64,000 nucleotides of DNA, taken from assembly GCA_964409355.1 (NCBI GenBank), contig CAYPDC010000001.1:1-64000 (forward strand), read 5' to 3'. The position numbers and the translations under genes are program-made. Below are positions 44,651 through 52,533 of the stretch, piece after piece; position 1 is the first letter of the stretch; each line of letters starts with the position of its first letter. The notes under the pieces are model-generated. The model had not been told where the DNA came from. It saw only the letters and a list, made by a program, of their open reading frames with translations, and did not search any database. The stretch comes from PCC-10605 sp964409355. Its GTDB lineage: Bacteria; Cyanobacteriota; Cyanobacteriia; Cyanobacteriales; Cyanobacteriaceae.

Positions 44651-45946
44651 GTGATTGAACGCTATACTTTACCCGAAATGGGTGCAATTTGGACGGACGA
44701 ATATCGGTTAAAAACTTGGTTACAGGTAGAGATTGCGGTATGTGAGGCACAAGCGGAGTTAGGTAGGATTCCCCCCGAAGCAGTGGAAGAAATTAAGGCG
44801 AAGGCTAATTTTGACGTTAAGCGAGTATTGGAAATTGAGGCAGAAGTTCGCCACGATGTCATCGCTTTTTTAACAAATGTTAATGAATATGTAGGAGATG
44901 CAGGAAGATATATTCATTTAGGTATGACTAGCTCTGATATGCTTGATACCGCTCTTGCGTTACAGATGGTGGCTAGTTTGAATTTGATTCTTGAGTGTGT
45001 TGAAGAAACCATCCAAGCTATTCGTTATCAGGCACAACAACACCGTTATACTGTAATGGTAGGTCGTTCTCATGGTATTCATGCTGAACCTATTACCTTT
45101 GGTTTTAAGTTAGCAGGTTGGTTAGCAGAAATGCGTCGTCATCGCGATCGCCTCGTCAAATTACGTCAAGATGTAGCTATAGGGCAAATTTCTGGGGCTG
45201 CGGGGACTTATGCTAATATTGATCCTAAAGTAGAGGCCATCGCCTGTTCTAAATTGGGTTTACAACCCGATACTGCTTCCACTCAGGTTATATCGCGCGA
45301 TCGCCACGCAGAATTTGTGCAACAGTTGGCATTATTAGCCGCCTCCTTAGAGCGTTTTTCTGTAGAAATCCGTAACTTACAACGCACTGACGTTTTAGAA
45401 GTAGAGGAGTATTTTTCTAAAGGACAAAAAGGCTCATCGGCGATGCCCCACAAGCGTAACCCCATTCGTAGTGAAAGAATTACAGGCATGGCGAGAATAA
45501 TTCGGGGAAATGCGGTAGCGGCTTTGGAAAACGTAGCTTTATGGCATGAAAGAGACATTTCCCATAGTTCTGTTGAAAGAGTAATTCTCCCAGATTCTTG
45601 TATTTTAACCCACTTTATGCTCAAAGAAACCACCAATCTTGTACAAAATCTCTTGGTTTATCCAGAGAATATGGCAAGAAATATGAATGTTTATGGTGGG
45701 GTGATTTTCTCGCAAAAAGTGCTTTTAGCCTTAGTTGGTAAAGGAATGAGTCGAGAAGATGCTTACCGTGTGGTGCAGGGATGCGCCCATCAAGCATGGA
45801 ATACCCAAGACGGTAATTTTCGAGGCTTAATCGAAAATAATCAAGAAGTTAGTGAATTGTTAAATCAGGAAGAAATAGCCATTTGTTTTGATCCCCAACA
45901 ACACTTAGCAAATCTTGACGTTATCTACGAAAGACTAGGAATATAA
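44651..45946 (+). CDS. purB: Adenylosuccinate lyase (PurB)
   Basis: PurB cleaves SAICAR and adenylosuccinate in purine synthesis. The 431-aa enzyme has MTSSDMLDTALALQ, the RSHG..AEPITFG active-site region and the fumarase-superfamily signature GSSAMPHKRNP (about residues 263-273) with the catalytic flexible loop. Length is standard. The start is a GTG at 44651 (MIERYTLPEMG); no in-frame ATG near it would give the conserved start. It is the only purine gene here except guaB3. Confidence 0.95.
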   Translation: MIERYTLPEMGAIWTDEYRLKTWLQVEIAVCEAQAELGRIPPEAVEEIKAKANFDVKRVLEIEAEVRHDVIAFLTNVNEYVGDAGRYIHLGMTSSDMLDTALALQMVASLNLILECVEETIQAIRYQAQQHRYTVMVGRSHGIHAEPITFGFKLAGWLAEMRRHRDRLVKLRQDVAIGQISGAAGTYANIDPKVEAIACSKLGLQPDTASTQVISRDRHAEFVQQLALLAASLERFSVEIRNLQRTDVLEVEEYFSKGQKGSSAMPHKRNPIRSERITGMARIIRGNAVAALENVALWHERDISHSSVERVILPDSCILTHFMLKETTNLVQNLLVYPENMARNMNVYGGVIFSQKVLLALVGKGMSREDAYRVVQGCAHQAWNTQDGNFRGLIENNQEVSELLNQEEIAICFDPQQHLANLDVIYERLGI

Positions 45947-46059
45947 TAGGAAATGAAGAATGAAGAATAAAAAATTAAGAAACTCCCTACTCATTCTCAT
46001 TACTTCCAAATACCTTAATCCTTGAAAATACCCTAACACCAATTTAGGAGAGTTTGATC

Positions 46060-46170
46060 GTGGCACAAAGAGAAAAAAACGAAATTCCTATCTCCCCGGA
46101 AAATGCCTTTTTAATCATTTTCCTTCTGATTCTCATTCCCCTACTGCTGACAGGCTTTTTGTCTCAATAA
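46060..46170 (+). CDS. 36-aa single-helix membrane protein, not recognised
   Basis: A GTG-started frame of 36 codons has a good ribosome binding site, AGGAG at 46046-46050, nine bases upstream. It encodes a polar N-terminus (MAQREKNEIPISPENA) followed by one strong membrane helix (FLIIFLLILIPLLLTGFLSQ). Size and shape resemble the small subunits of photosynthetic complexes, but the sequence does not match PsaI/J/M/X, PsbI/J/L/M/T/X/Y, PetG/L/N or CydX as I know them. It stands between purB and tRNA-Glu. The ribosome binding site and clean helix support a real gene; the function is unknown. Confidence 0.65.
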   Translation: MAQREKNEIPISPENAFLIIFLLILIPLLLTGFLSQ

Positions 46171-46332
46171 GCTAGTTTGCATCTAAGTTGTCTGACAAAG
46201 GTAGGTAATAGGCAACGGGAAAGTAAAGAAAAAAAATTACGTTTTTTGTTGACATTTCTAAAAAGGTTCGTTATATTAATATATGTGCATTAAACGAGTG
46301 GAAAAAACACAAGTTAAGCAAAACAAGTCCAA

Positions 46333-46405
46333 GCCCCCATCGTCTAGAGGCCTAGGACACCTCCCTTTCACGGAGGCGACAGGGATTCGAATTCCCTTGG
46401 GGGTA
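46333..46405 (+). tRNA. tRNA-Glu (TTC)
   Basis: The 73-nt sequence folds as a complete tRNA: acceptor GCCCCCA / TGGGGGT with one G-U pair, a D-arm with GTCTAGAGGCCTAGGAC, an anticodon stem CCTCC / GGAGG with loop CTTTCAC (anticodon TTC at 46367-46369), a T-loop TTCGAAT, and a discriminator A. CCA is not encoded. In cyanobacteria tRNA-Glu also feeds tetrapyrrole synthesis through glutamyl-tRNA reductase. Confidence 0.97.
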
Positions 46406-46424
46406 TTTAAAATAACTGATAAGT

Positions 46425-46454
46425 AAAAAAAGAGTCTCAACGGCTCTTTTTTTT
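46425..46454 (+). terminator. Rho-independent terminator after tRNA-Glu
   Basis: AAAAAAAGAGTC and GGCTCTTTTTTTT form a stem (one G-T pair, loop TCAAC) ending in a run of eight Ts, 20 bases after the tRNA. It is a strong intrinsic terminator. Confidence 0.88.
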
Positions 46455-46493
46455 GTGAGAAAATAAAATTAACTAGAGTTCGAAGTTAATATT

Positions 46494-47672
46494 ATGAAAC
46501 TGCCCTCAGTAAAAGAGACTGCAAAAAAAGCCCTTGATTTATTTCGAGTGGATGAAGCCCAAATGAAAACTATCTTGGCAGAGGTGCGATCGCATCTTCC
46601 TACCACAGAAGCCCTATTGATAGGGAAACCCCAAGCAGGGAAAAGTTCGATCGTCAGGGGTTTAACGGGGGTAGGGAAAGAAATTGTCGGGCAAGGATTT
46701 CGTCCCCATACCCAACATACTGAACGATATGCCTATCCTTCGGAAGATTTGCCTTTATTGATTTTTACCGATACAGTGGGTTTGGGAGACATCGAAAACA
46801 ATACAGAAACGATTATTGGTGAATTAACCGTAGAATTAGAGCAAGAAACGAATAAAGCTCGAATTTTAATCCTTACCGTTAAAATTAACGATTTTGCCAC
46901 CGATAGCCTCAAAATTACCGCCGAAAATCTCCATCAAAAATACCCTCAGATTCCCTGTTTATTGGTTGTCACTTCTTTACATGAATTATATCCCAGTCTT
47001 GAGGCTAATCATCCCGAATACCCTCCCAATTTCACGGAAATAGATCGGGCATTTACCGAAATCAAAAATACTTTTCAGGGATTATTTGATCAAGCAGTGT
47101 TAATTGATTTTACTTTAGAGGAAGATGGCTTTAACCCCGTGTTTTATGGTTTAGAAACCTTACGAGATACCCTTGCAGATTTACTCCCCTCCGCAGAAGC
47201 AAAAACAATTCATCAACTTTTAGATAAAACCGTTGACTCTCAATTAGGAAACCTTTATCGAGACGTGGCTAGACGCTATATTTTAGCCTTTACCATCATG
47301 GCAGGTACTACTGCCGCCGTACCGATGCCCTTTGCCACTATGCCCGTTTTAACTGCCCTAGAAGTAACAATGGTAACGGTTTTAGGTCAACTTTATGGAC
47401 AACAAATTACTCTTTCTCAAGCCGGGGGAATTTTAAGTGCGATCGCCGGGGGTTTTTTAGCTCAAGCCATTGGTAGAGAATTAATTAAATTTGTACCCGG
47501 ATTTGGTTCAGTGGTAGCGGCTTCTTGGGCTAGTGCTTATACTTATGCTTTAGGGGAAGGTGCTTGTGTTTATTTTGGTGACTTAATGGGGGGTAAAAAA
47601 CCTAATCCCCATCAAATCAAAGAGGTGATGAAGGATGCTTTTAACGTGAATGTCAAAAGAAGTTTCCACTAA
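46494..47672 (+). CDS. GTPase-domain membrane protein with DUF697-like C-terminus
   Basis: The 392-aa protein has an Era/YihA-like GTPase domain (about 35-215) with P-loop GKPQAGKSS, switch-2 DTVGLGD and a G4 site that reads VVTSLHEL instead of NKxD, so base specificity may be relaxed. The C-terminal part (about 250-370) has three hydrophobic stretches (AFTIMAGTTAAVPMPFA.., GGILSAIAGGFLAQAIG, FGSVVAASWASAYTYAL) as in DUF697 proteins. Cyanobacteria have several such proteins with unknown roles, perhaps in membrane dynamics. It precedes the TnpB element. Confidence 0.8.
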   Translation: MKLPSVKETAKKALDLFRVDEAQMKTILAEVRSHLPTTEALLIGKPQAGKSSIVRGLTGVGKEIVGQGFRPHTQHTERYAYPSEDLPLLIFTDTVGLGDIENNTETIIGELTVELEQETNKARILILTVKINDFATDSLKITAENLHQKYPQIPCLLVVTSLHELYPSLEANHPEYPPNFTEIDRAFTEIKNTFQGLFDQAVLIDFTLEEDGFNPVFYGLETLRDTLADLLPSAEAKTIHQLLDKTVDSQLGNLYRDVARRYILAFTIMAGTTAAVPMPFATMPVLTALEVTMVTVLGQLYGQQITLSQAGGILSAIAGGFLAQAIGRELIKFVPGFGSVVAASWASAYTYALGEGACVYFGDLMGGKKPNPHQIKEVMKDAFNVNVKRSFH

Positions 47673-47786
47673 TAGGTTGTGAAGTTGTTGAAATGAAAAA
47701 AAATGGTGTGAGATTTTTGGCAGATTCTATAATGAACTCAATACAGTCAGAATATTGGTCAACTTATCTTGAAATGTGAGCGTAAG

Positions 47787-49170
47787 ACTCCCGTTTAATT
47801 TCTCAACAAAAAAAAATACCCACAGAAATAAACGGGAGACTTGTACTGAGCGAAGTCGAAGTATGTAAGCGAACCAGCAAAGAAAATATTGCGGCAGCAA
47901 TTCCTTACTATTCCCCAAAATGTACGTTAAAATAAAAGAGTTAAGTTAAATTAAAAGTTAAATGTTAAAAGCATACCGCTATAGAATTTATCCTACAGAT
48001 GAGCAAAAAGTCTTACTCGCTAAGACTTTCGGTTGCTGTCGATGGTTCTATAACTTTGCCCTTAACTTAACTAATGAAACTTACAAGGCAACTGGGAAAG
48101 GTTTAAGCCGTGATGAAATCATCAATAAGTTACCTGAACTAAAGAAAGAAAAGGAATGGTTAACCGAAGTTCCATCTCAGGCTTTACAGCAGGTGGCTTT
48201 AGATTTAAGTAGTGCTTTCCTTAATTTCTTTGAAAAACGGGCTAAATTCCCTAAATTTAAGAAAAAAGGTAATAAGCAATCTGTCAGGTTTCCTCAAGGT
48301 ATCAAACTTGATGGTGACTACTTGACTTTACCTAAGTTGAAAAAAGTTTACTGTAAAGTGTCTCGTTTACCACAAGGTAGATTGAAATCAGTAACAGTAT
48401 CCATGACACCATCAGGTAAATATTTTGCTTCTTGTCTTTATGATGATGGAATTGATTTGCCTGAGCAAAACTCTGAAGGTAAAGCAATAGGTATTGATTT
48501 AGGGGTGAAAGATTTTGCCATAACCAGTGATGGTAGTAAATATGGCAATCCTAATCATTACCGTAAATACGAGCTGAAATTAGCTGAGAAACAAAGACAA
48601 TTAGCTAAAAAGCAAAAAGGCTCTAATAATCTCAATAAAGCAAGGAAAGCAGTTGCTAAGGTACATGAAAAAACAACAAGATGTAGAGAAGATTTTTTAC
48701 ACAAGCTAAGTCGTAAATTAGTGGACGAAAACCAAGTCATAGTGGTAGAAAATCTAGCAGTAAAGAATATGGTAAGAAACCATAAGTTAGCTAAGTCTAT
48801 TAGTGATTGTGGTTGGGGACAATTCTGCACAATGCTCAAATACAAAGCAGAATGGGTAGGAAAGACCTACATTGAAGTAGATAGATTTTTCCCTAGCTCC
48901 AAAACCTGTAACCACTGCTTACATCAAGTTGATAGCTTAACTTTAGATATTCGTAGTTGGCAATGTCCGAATTGTGCAACGATACATGACAGGGATGTTA
49001 ATGCGGCGAAAAATATCAGAGATGAAGGTTTACGACTTTTGGCGGTAGGGCATATCGCTACAGCTTCTAGAGAAAGAGTAAGACCAACTAAAGGCACTGC
49101 TTTTAGACGGCATCATTCGATGAAGGAAGAATCCCCCGTTACACCGTAAGGTTAACGGTGGGAGTTGTCA
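47787..49170 (+). mobile_element. IS200/IS605-type (IS1341-like) element with tnpB only
   Basis: A tnpB gene is flanked by two hairpins. The left one is GACTCCCGTTTA..TAAACGGGAG at 47786-47840; the right one is CCCCCGTTA..TAACGGTGGG at 49133-49163, directly after the gene. No tnpA is present, so movement would need TnpA in trans. A cyanobacterial dispersed motif, ACTGAGCGAAGTCGAAGTATG minus its last base, lies at 47845-47864. Exact borders cannot be set without an empty site, as this family makes no target duplication. Confidence 0.7.
47962..49149 (+). CDS. tnpB: TnpB RNA-guided endonuclease (OrfB, IS605 family)
   Basis: The 395-aa protein has an N-terminal OrfB helix-turn-helix (LKAYRYRIYPTDEQK, CRWFYNFAL), a RuvC-like fold with Asp179 (GIDLGVKDFA), Glu263 (VVENLAVKNM) and Asp343/345 (HDRDVNAAKNI), and a zinc ribbon with CNHC and CPNC. 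All catalytic and zinc residues are intact, so the nuclease is probably active. TnpB proteins use an RNA (omega-RNA or reRNA) made from the element's 3' end to cut DNA and help keep the element in place. Length and motifs are normal. Confidence 0.93.
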   Translation: MLKAYRYRIYPTDEQKVLLAKTFGCCRWFYNFALNLTNETYKATGKGLSRDEIINKLPELKKEKEWLTEVPSQALQQVALDLSSAFLNFFEKRAKFPKFKKKGNKQSVRFPQGIKLDGDYLTLPKLKKVYCKVSRLPQGRLKSVTVSMTPSGKYFASCLYDDGIDLPEQNSEGKAIGIDLGVKDFAITSDGSKYGNPNHYRKYELKLAEKQRQLAKKQKGSNNLNKARKAVAKVHEKTTRCREDFLHKLSRKLVDENQVIVVENLAVKNMVRNHKLAKSISDCGWGQFCTMLKYKAEWVGKTYIEVDRFFPSSKTCNHCLHQVDSLTLDIRSWQCPNCATIHDRDVNAAKNIRDEGLRLLAVGHIATASRERVRPTKGTAFRRHHSMKEESPVTP

Positions 49171-49175
49171 ATCCC
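49000..49175 (+). ncRNA. Possible omega-RNA (reRNA) region at the tnpB 3' end
   Basis: In IS605 elements the guide scaffold overlaps the last part of tnpB and runs through the right-end hairpin. Here that would be roughly 49000-49163, with the guide taken from DNA beyond about 49170. Only the terminal hairpin (49133-49163) is seen directly; borders are inferred from the family. Confidence 0.4.
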
Positions 49176-49212
49176 AAATACTGACTATTTCTAGGTTTTG
49201 ATACAAAAAAAT

Positions 49213-50214
49213 ATGGAATCACTCAATTATCTTTTACCGTTGGTATGGTTTGCCATCCTTGCTTTATTTCTATTCATGTATGTTATGTTGGATGGTTTTG
49301 ATTTAGGGGTGGGGATTCTCTCTCTTACTTCATCTTCCGAAGAAAGGCGTAGCGTTTTAATGACTAGCTTAAGCAATGTCTGGGATGCTAATGCCACATG
49401 GTTAATTTTAATGGGGGGGAGTCTATTTGGTTCGTTTCCCCTCGCTTATAGTACCATTTTAAATGCCCTTTATATTCCTATTATGATTATGGTTTTGGGT
49501 TTGGTGGTGCGCACAGTATCCTTTGAATTTAGGGAAAATTCTCGCCGTAAATTATTCTGGAATTGGGCTTTTGGAGTTGGTAGTTTTGTAGCTACTTTAG
49601 GGCAAGGTTTCGCTTTAGCAGGGGTTATTGAGGGTATTAACGTTGATGCTAGTGGGCATTTTATCGGCACTACATGGGATTGGTTTAACTGGCGTAGTGT
49701 TGTAGTTGCTTTGACTCTGATTCAGGGTTATGTCTTAATTGGCTCTTGTTATTTAATCATGAAAACTACAGGAAGCCTTCAAGAAACCCACTATAAAACT
49801 GCCAAGATTGCTGCGATTACTACTCTCATCGGTGCGATCGCAATTACGGCAGTGACTCCGATTTTCTCTACTTTCGCCCGAAATAGGTTATTTGATAAAC
49901 CATTTATCTATATATTCGGTGCAATTCCTATTTTAGGCGTAATTTTAGTTATTTTACTACTGAGAAGTTTATCGAAAAAAAGAGAAGTTAGCCCCTTTGT
50001 TTACACCATTTTAATCTTTTTATTAACTTTTCTCGGATTAGCTTTAGTGGTATTTCCCTATATAATTCCTCCCAGTGTAACTATTTTTGAGGCGGCTGCT
50101 TCTCCTAGTTCATTAGTTTTTATGCTCACTTTTATTGGATTTTTAATTCCCATTATGTTATTTTATAACATTTATAATTACTTCGTTTTTCGAGGAAAAA
50201 TTACCAGTAATTAG
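49213..50214 (+). CDS. cydB: Cytochrome bd ubiquinol oxidase subunit II (CydB), without adjacent cydA
   Basis: The 333-aa membrane protein has the CydB pattern: YVMLDGFDLGVGIL near the N-terminus, NVWDANATWLILMGGSLF, FRENSRRKLFWNWAFG, and nine hydrophobic helices. Length is complete. The ATG at 49213 is chosen over a TTG five codons upstream. In the usual operon cydA lies directly upstream; here the TnpB element ends about 45 bp upstream and no cydA trace is visible in the window. CydB has no haem without CydA, so its use depends on a cydA elsewhere or another partner. Confidence 0.9.
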   Translation: MESLNYLLPLVWFAILALFLFMYVMLDGFDLGVGILSLTSSSEERRSVLMTSLSNVWDANATWLILMGGSLFGSFPLAYSTILNALYIPIMIMVLGLVVRTVSFEFRENSRRKLFWNWAFGVGSFVATLGQGFALAGVIEGINVDASGHFIGTTWDWFNWRSVVVALTLIQGYVLIGSCYLIMKTTGSLQETHYKTAKIAAITTLIGAIAITAVTPIFSTFARNRLFDKPFIYIFGAIPILGVILVILLLRSLSKKREVSPFVYTILIFLLTFLGLALVVFPYIIPPSVTIFEAAASPSSLVFMLTFIGFLIPIMLFYNIYNYFVFRGKITSN

Positions 50215-50340
50215 GCATTGGTTAGAAGTTAAATAAATGAGCAAAAAGTCAAGATAAAAGCAATAAAAGTTAATAAATAGCTGAAAGCCTTATGAATGTT
50301 AATATTTAAGAGTATTTGCTTTCTCTTATTTTAGATAAGG

Positions 50341-50908
50341 TTTTTTATGGATAAATCCTACTACAGTTAGTCAGAAAGCATTAGCAGAGAGGTTTTTAAC
50401 ATTTCCATCTATTTTATTTGAACAAATATTCAATGAATTGTTACCAAAATTTAAGGAAAGATGGCAAATGAGAACTTCTCGTCCACTTCCTGATAGTGTC
50501 TGTTTTTCTCTGACAAAATTTAGTCAGATTTGGATTATTGACGGTTCAACATTGGAAGCATTGTTCAGAAAATTAGATAGTTTAAAAGATATTCCTACAG
50601 GAAAATTAGCAGGAAAAATGGCAATAGATTTAGGAGATGCGGTAGCTTCTGAATTATCATTACCATTTGATTCAATTTCTATAGAAATGATCTATCGGGG
50701 GTTATATCATTTTATCGTTGCATATAATAAAGGAAAAGCAAAAGATCCAGTGAAATATTTTTCTGCTCCAGAAAATAGAGATTTAGGTATTATCAAAAGG
50801 CAAAGAAAACCGAAAATGAAATTGATTATTGCCCCATTTCCAGATAAAGGAAAAAATCAGAACAACTTTTTCTTTGAAAATCCCTTGACACCTTGCTTTT
50901 CACCTTAA
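50341..50908 (+). pseudogene. IS4-type transposase remnant with large internal deletion
   Basis: The frame starts without a start codon (INPTTVSQKALAERFLTFPS), continues through IWIIDGSTLEALFRKLDSLK with the first catalytic Asp, then AGKMAIDLGDAVASELSLPF, where it jumps to a C-terminal part (IEMIYRGLYHFIVAYNKGK and a KMKLIIAP tail). The middle of the transposase, including the later catalytic residues, is missing. It lies 126 bp downstream of cydB and ends at a MITE. Confidence 0.75.
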
Positions 50909-50927
50909 CTTCTAACCAATGGTAATT

Positions 50928-51115
50928 AGGTGGTTTCCAAGAAAGAATTTACCCATTTCCTTGATAATTCCCCCTTTGTGTTAAGGGGGGTTAGGGGGGA
51001 TCGTACTGGTATATTTATTAGACATCTCCATAAATTATTTTTCCGAAGGCTTGTAGTAAGGGCTTTAGCCCTTAAAATGTCTATTATTGGAGAAGTCTAT
51101 TGTCAGAAATCACCT
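50928..51115. repeat. MITE-C with nested MITE-A
   Basis: Outer ends are AGGTGGTTTCC and GAAATCACCT. Inside are TTGATAATTCCCCCTTTGTG, GGGGGGTTAGGGGGGATC and, at 51020-51098, a complete MITE-A (AGACATCTCC..AAGGGCTTTAGCCCTT..GGAGAAGTCT). A related but shortened arrangement lies at 38180-38307, so the two elements may have moved together. Confidence 0.7.
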
Positions 51116-51404
51116 AAATCACCTGAGTTCGATGTAAGAAAATAACTTGCAACTATTTACCTGTGTCAATTTGAGAAAGGAGCGATGCCGAAGGCACAGC
51201 TACGCTGCACGCCTCTTACCTAAAATTTCTTAACATAAATTATGGAGCTAATCAGACAAATTAGTTAAATTTCATCAATAGAAGAACCTATTAGCTCATC
51301 TGACAATTTAGATGCAAATTAGCTCAAATATTTTTAAATTTAGTCTTTACAATTATATAACCAGATAGTAAAATGATTATATGTCAAAAAAAATATAGAA
51401 GAAT
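51116..51404. other. Spacer upstream of the sulfide gene set
   Basis: This spacer of about 290 bp contains a cyanobacterial interspersed motif at 51182-51213 (GCGATGCCGAAGGCACAGCT then ACGCTGCACGC), also found inside a broken gene at 54948. No regulator gene is present. The promoter of the persulfide dioxygenase gene should lie near 51330-51400. Confidence 0.55.
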
Positions 51405-52103
51405 ATGTTATTTCGTCAATTATTCGATCAAGATACTTGGACTTATACTTATTTAATCGCTGATGAAGATACCAAAGAAGCGGTTTTGGTTGATCCCGTT
51501 TTAGAACAAGTTGACCGTGATTTTCAGTTAATCAATGAATTAGGCTTAAAATTAATCTTCTGTTTAGAAACCCATGTTCATGCGGATCACATTACAGGTA
51601 CAGGAAAATTGAAAGAATTAACCCAATGTATCGGTATTGTACCAGAAAAAGCCAATGTAAAATGTGCCGATCGCCACATTCTTGACGGAGAAATCCTCAA
51701 AGTTGGTAACATTAAAATAAGTGCGATCGCATCTCCCGGACACACAGACTGTCACTTTGCCTATTTAGTCCATGGCACTCATCTTTTAACAGGGGATGCT
51801 TTATTTATCAGGGGTTGTGGTAGAACTGATTTTCAAAGCGGAAATGCAGGTGATTTATACGATACCATTACGGAAAAATTCTTTACTTTACCTGATAACA
51901 CTTTAGTTTATCCGGGTCATGATTATAGAGGGCAGATGGTATCCACTATCAAAGAAGAAAAAGAGTTTAACCCTCGTCTTGCTCACAAGAGTAAAGAGGA
52001 ATTTGTCAATCTTATGGATAATCTAAATTTACCTAATCCTACTAAGATCATGGAAGCAGTACCCGCAAATCAACAATGTGGTAATATTCCAAGTTTAGTT
52101 TAA
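51405..52103 (+). CDS. Persulfide dioxygenase-like metallo-beta-lactamase protein (ETHE1/Blh type)
   Basis: The 232-aa protein has the MBL motifs THVHADH, a His in SPGHTDC, and a late Asp/His pair (GDALFIRGCGRTDF, YPGHDY). The GCGRTDFQ and HDYRGQ motifs are typical of ETHE1-type persulfide dioxygenases, which oxidise glutathione persulfide to sulfite. Neighbours are a rhodanese, a sulfite-exporter-family protein and an SQR, supporting this reading over glyoxalase II. Length is standard. It begins a co-directional set of three genes. Confidence 0.88.
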   Translation: MLFRQLFDQDTWTYTYLIADEDTKEAVLVDPVLEQVDRDFQLINELGLKLIFCLETHVHADHITGTGKLKELTQCIGIVPEKANVKCADRHILDGEILKVGNIKISAIASPGHTDCHFAYLVHGTHLLTGDALFIRGCGRTDFQSGNAGDLYDTITEKFFTLPDNTLVYPGHDYRGQMVSTIKEEKEFNPRLAHKSKEEFVNLMDNLNLPNPTKIMEAVPANQQCGNIPSLV

Positions 52104-52170
52104 AGAAAAATATAAGACTTTTAATTAATAACTTTAAAAAGTATTTTCTACTCATAAAAAAGGAGGAAAG

Positions 52171-52512
52171 ATGGTCTGTATCTCTGTTCAAAAACAGAAA
52201 ATCATTTTGATTTCACCTCTCCAATTACACGCTAAATTAAGGCAAGAATCCGTCACTTTAGTTGATGTAAGAGAATTATCAGAATATAATGAAGGACATA
52301 TTGCAGGTGCGTTACTTAAACCCACTTCTCAACTAACCACAGAAGATTTATTCCATCTTATTCAACATGATAATTTAATCATTTATTGTCGCTCAGGAAA
52401 ACGCTCTAATGATGTGGCTCAAAAACTCATTACTATGGGCAAATCACTGATTTTTGACTTAGAGGGAGGTATTTTGGCGTGGCAATCTCACCATCTTCCT
52501 GTGAAATTGTAA
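52171..52512 (+). CDS. Rhodanese domain sulfurtransferase
   Basis: The 113-aa single-domain rhodanese has VDVRELSEYNEGHIAGAL, the active loop YCRSGKRS with its catalytic cysteine, and a C-terminal EGGILAWQ. It moves sulfane sulfur between thiols, for example between glutathione persulfide, sulfite and thiosulfate. It follows the persulfide dioxygenase by 67 bp with GGAGG near its start (AAAAAAGGAGGAAAG), and the TauE/SafE gene follows by 21 bp, so the three probably form an operon. Confidence 0.92.
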   Translation: MVCISVQKQKIILISPLQLHAKLRQESVTLVDVRELSEYNEGHIAGALLKPTSQLTTEDLFHLIQHDNLIIYCRSGKRSNDVAQKLITMGKSLIFDLEGGILAWQSHHLPVKL

Positions 52513-52533
52513 CCTAATAATTTTATTTACACT

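Noticed and set aside
47673..47786. Remnant of cydA upstream of the TnpB element
   Set aside because: Reading all frames of this stretch gave no CydA-like segment.
47727..47918. 63-codon minus-strand frame before tnpB
   Set aside because: It spans the left hairpin of the IS element and a dispersed motif, with no start signal or family match.
50930..51145. 71-codon frame downstream of the IS4 remnant
   Set aside because: It is made of MITE-C and MITE-A sequence and has no protein-like conservation.
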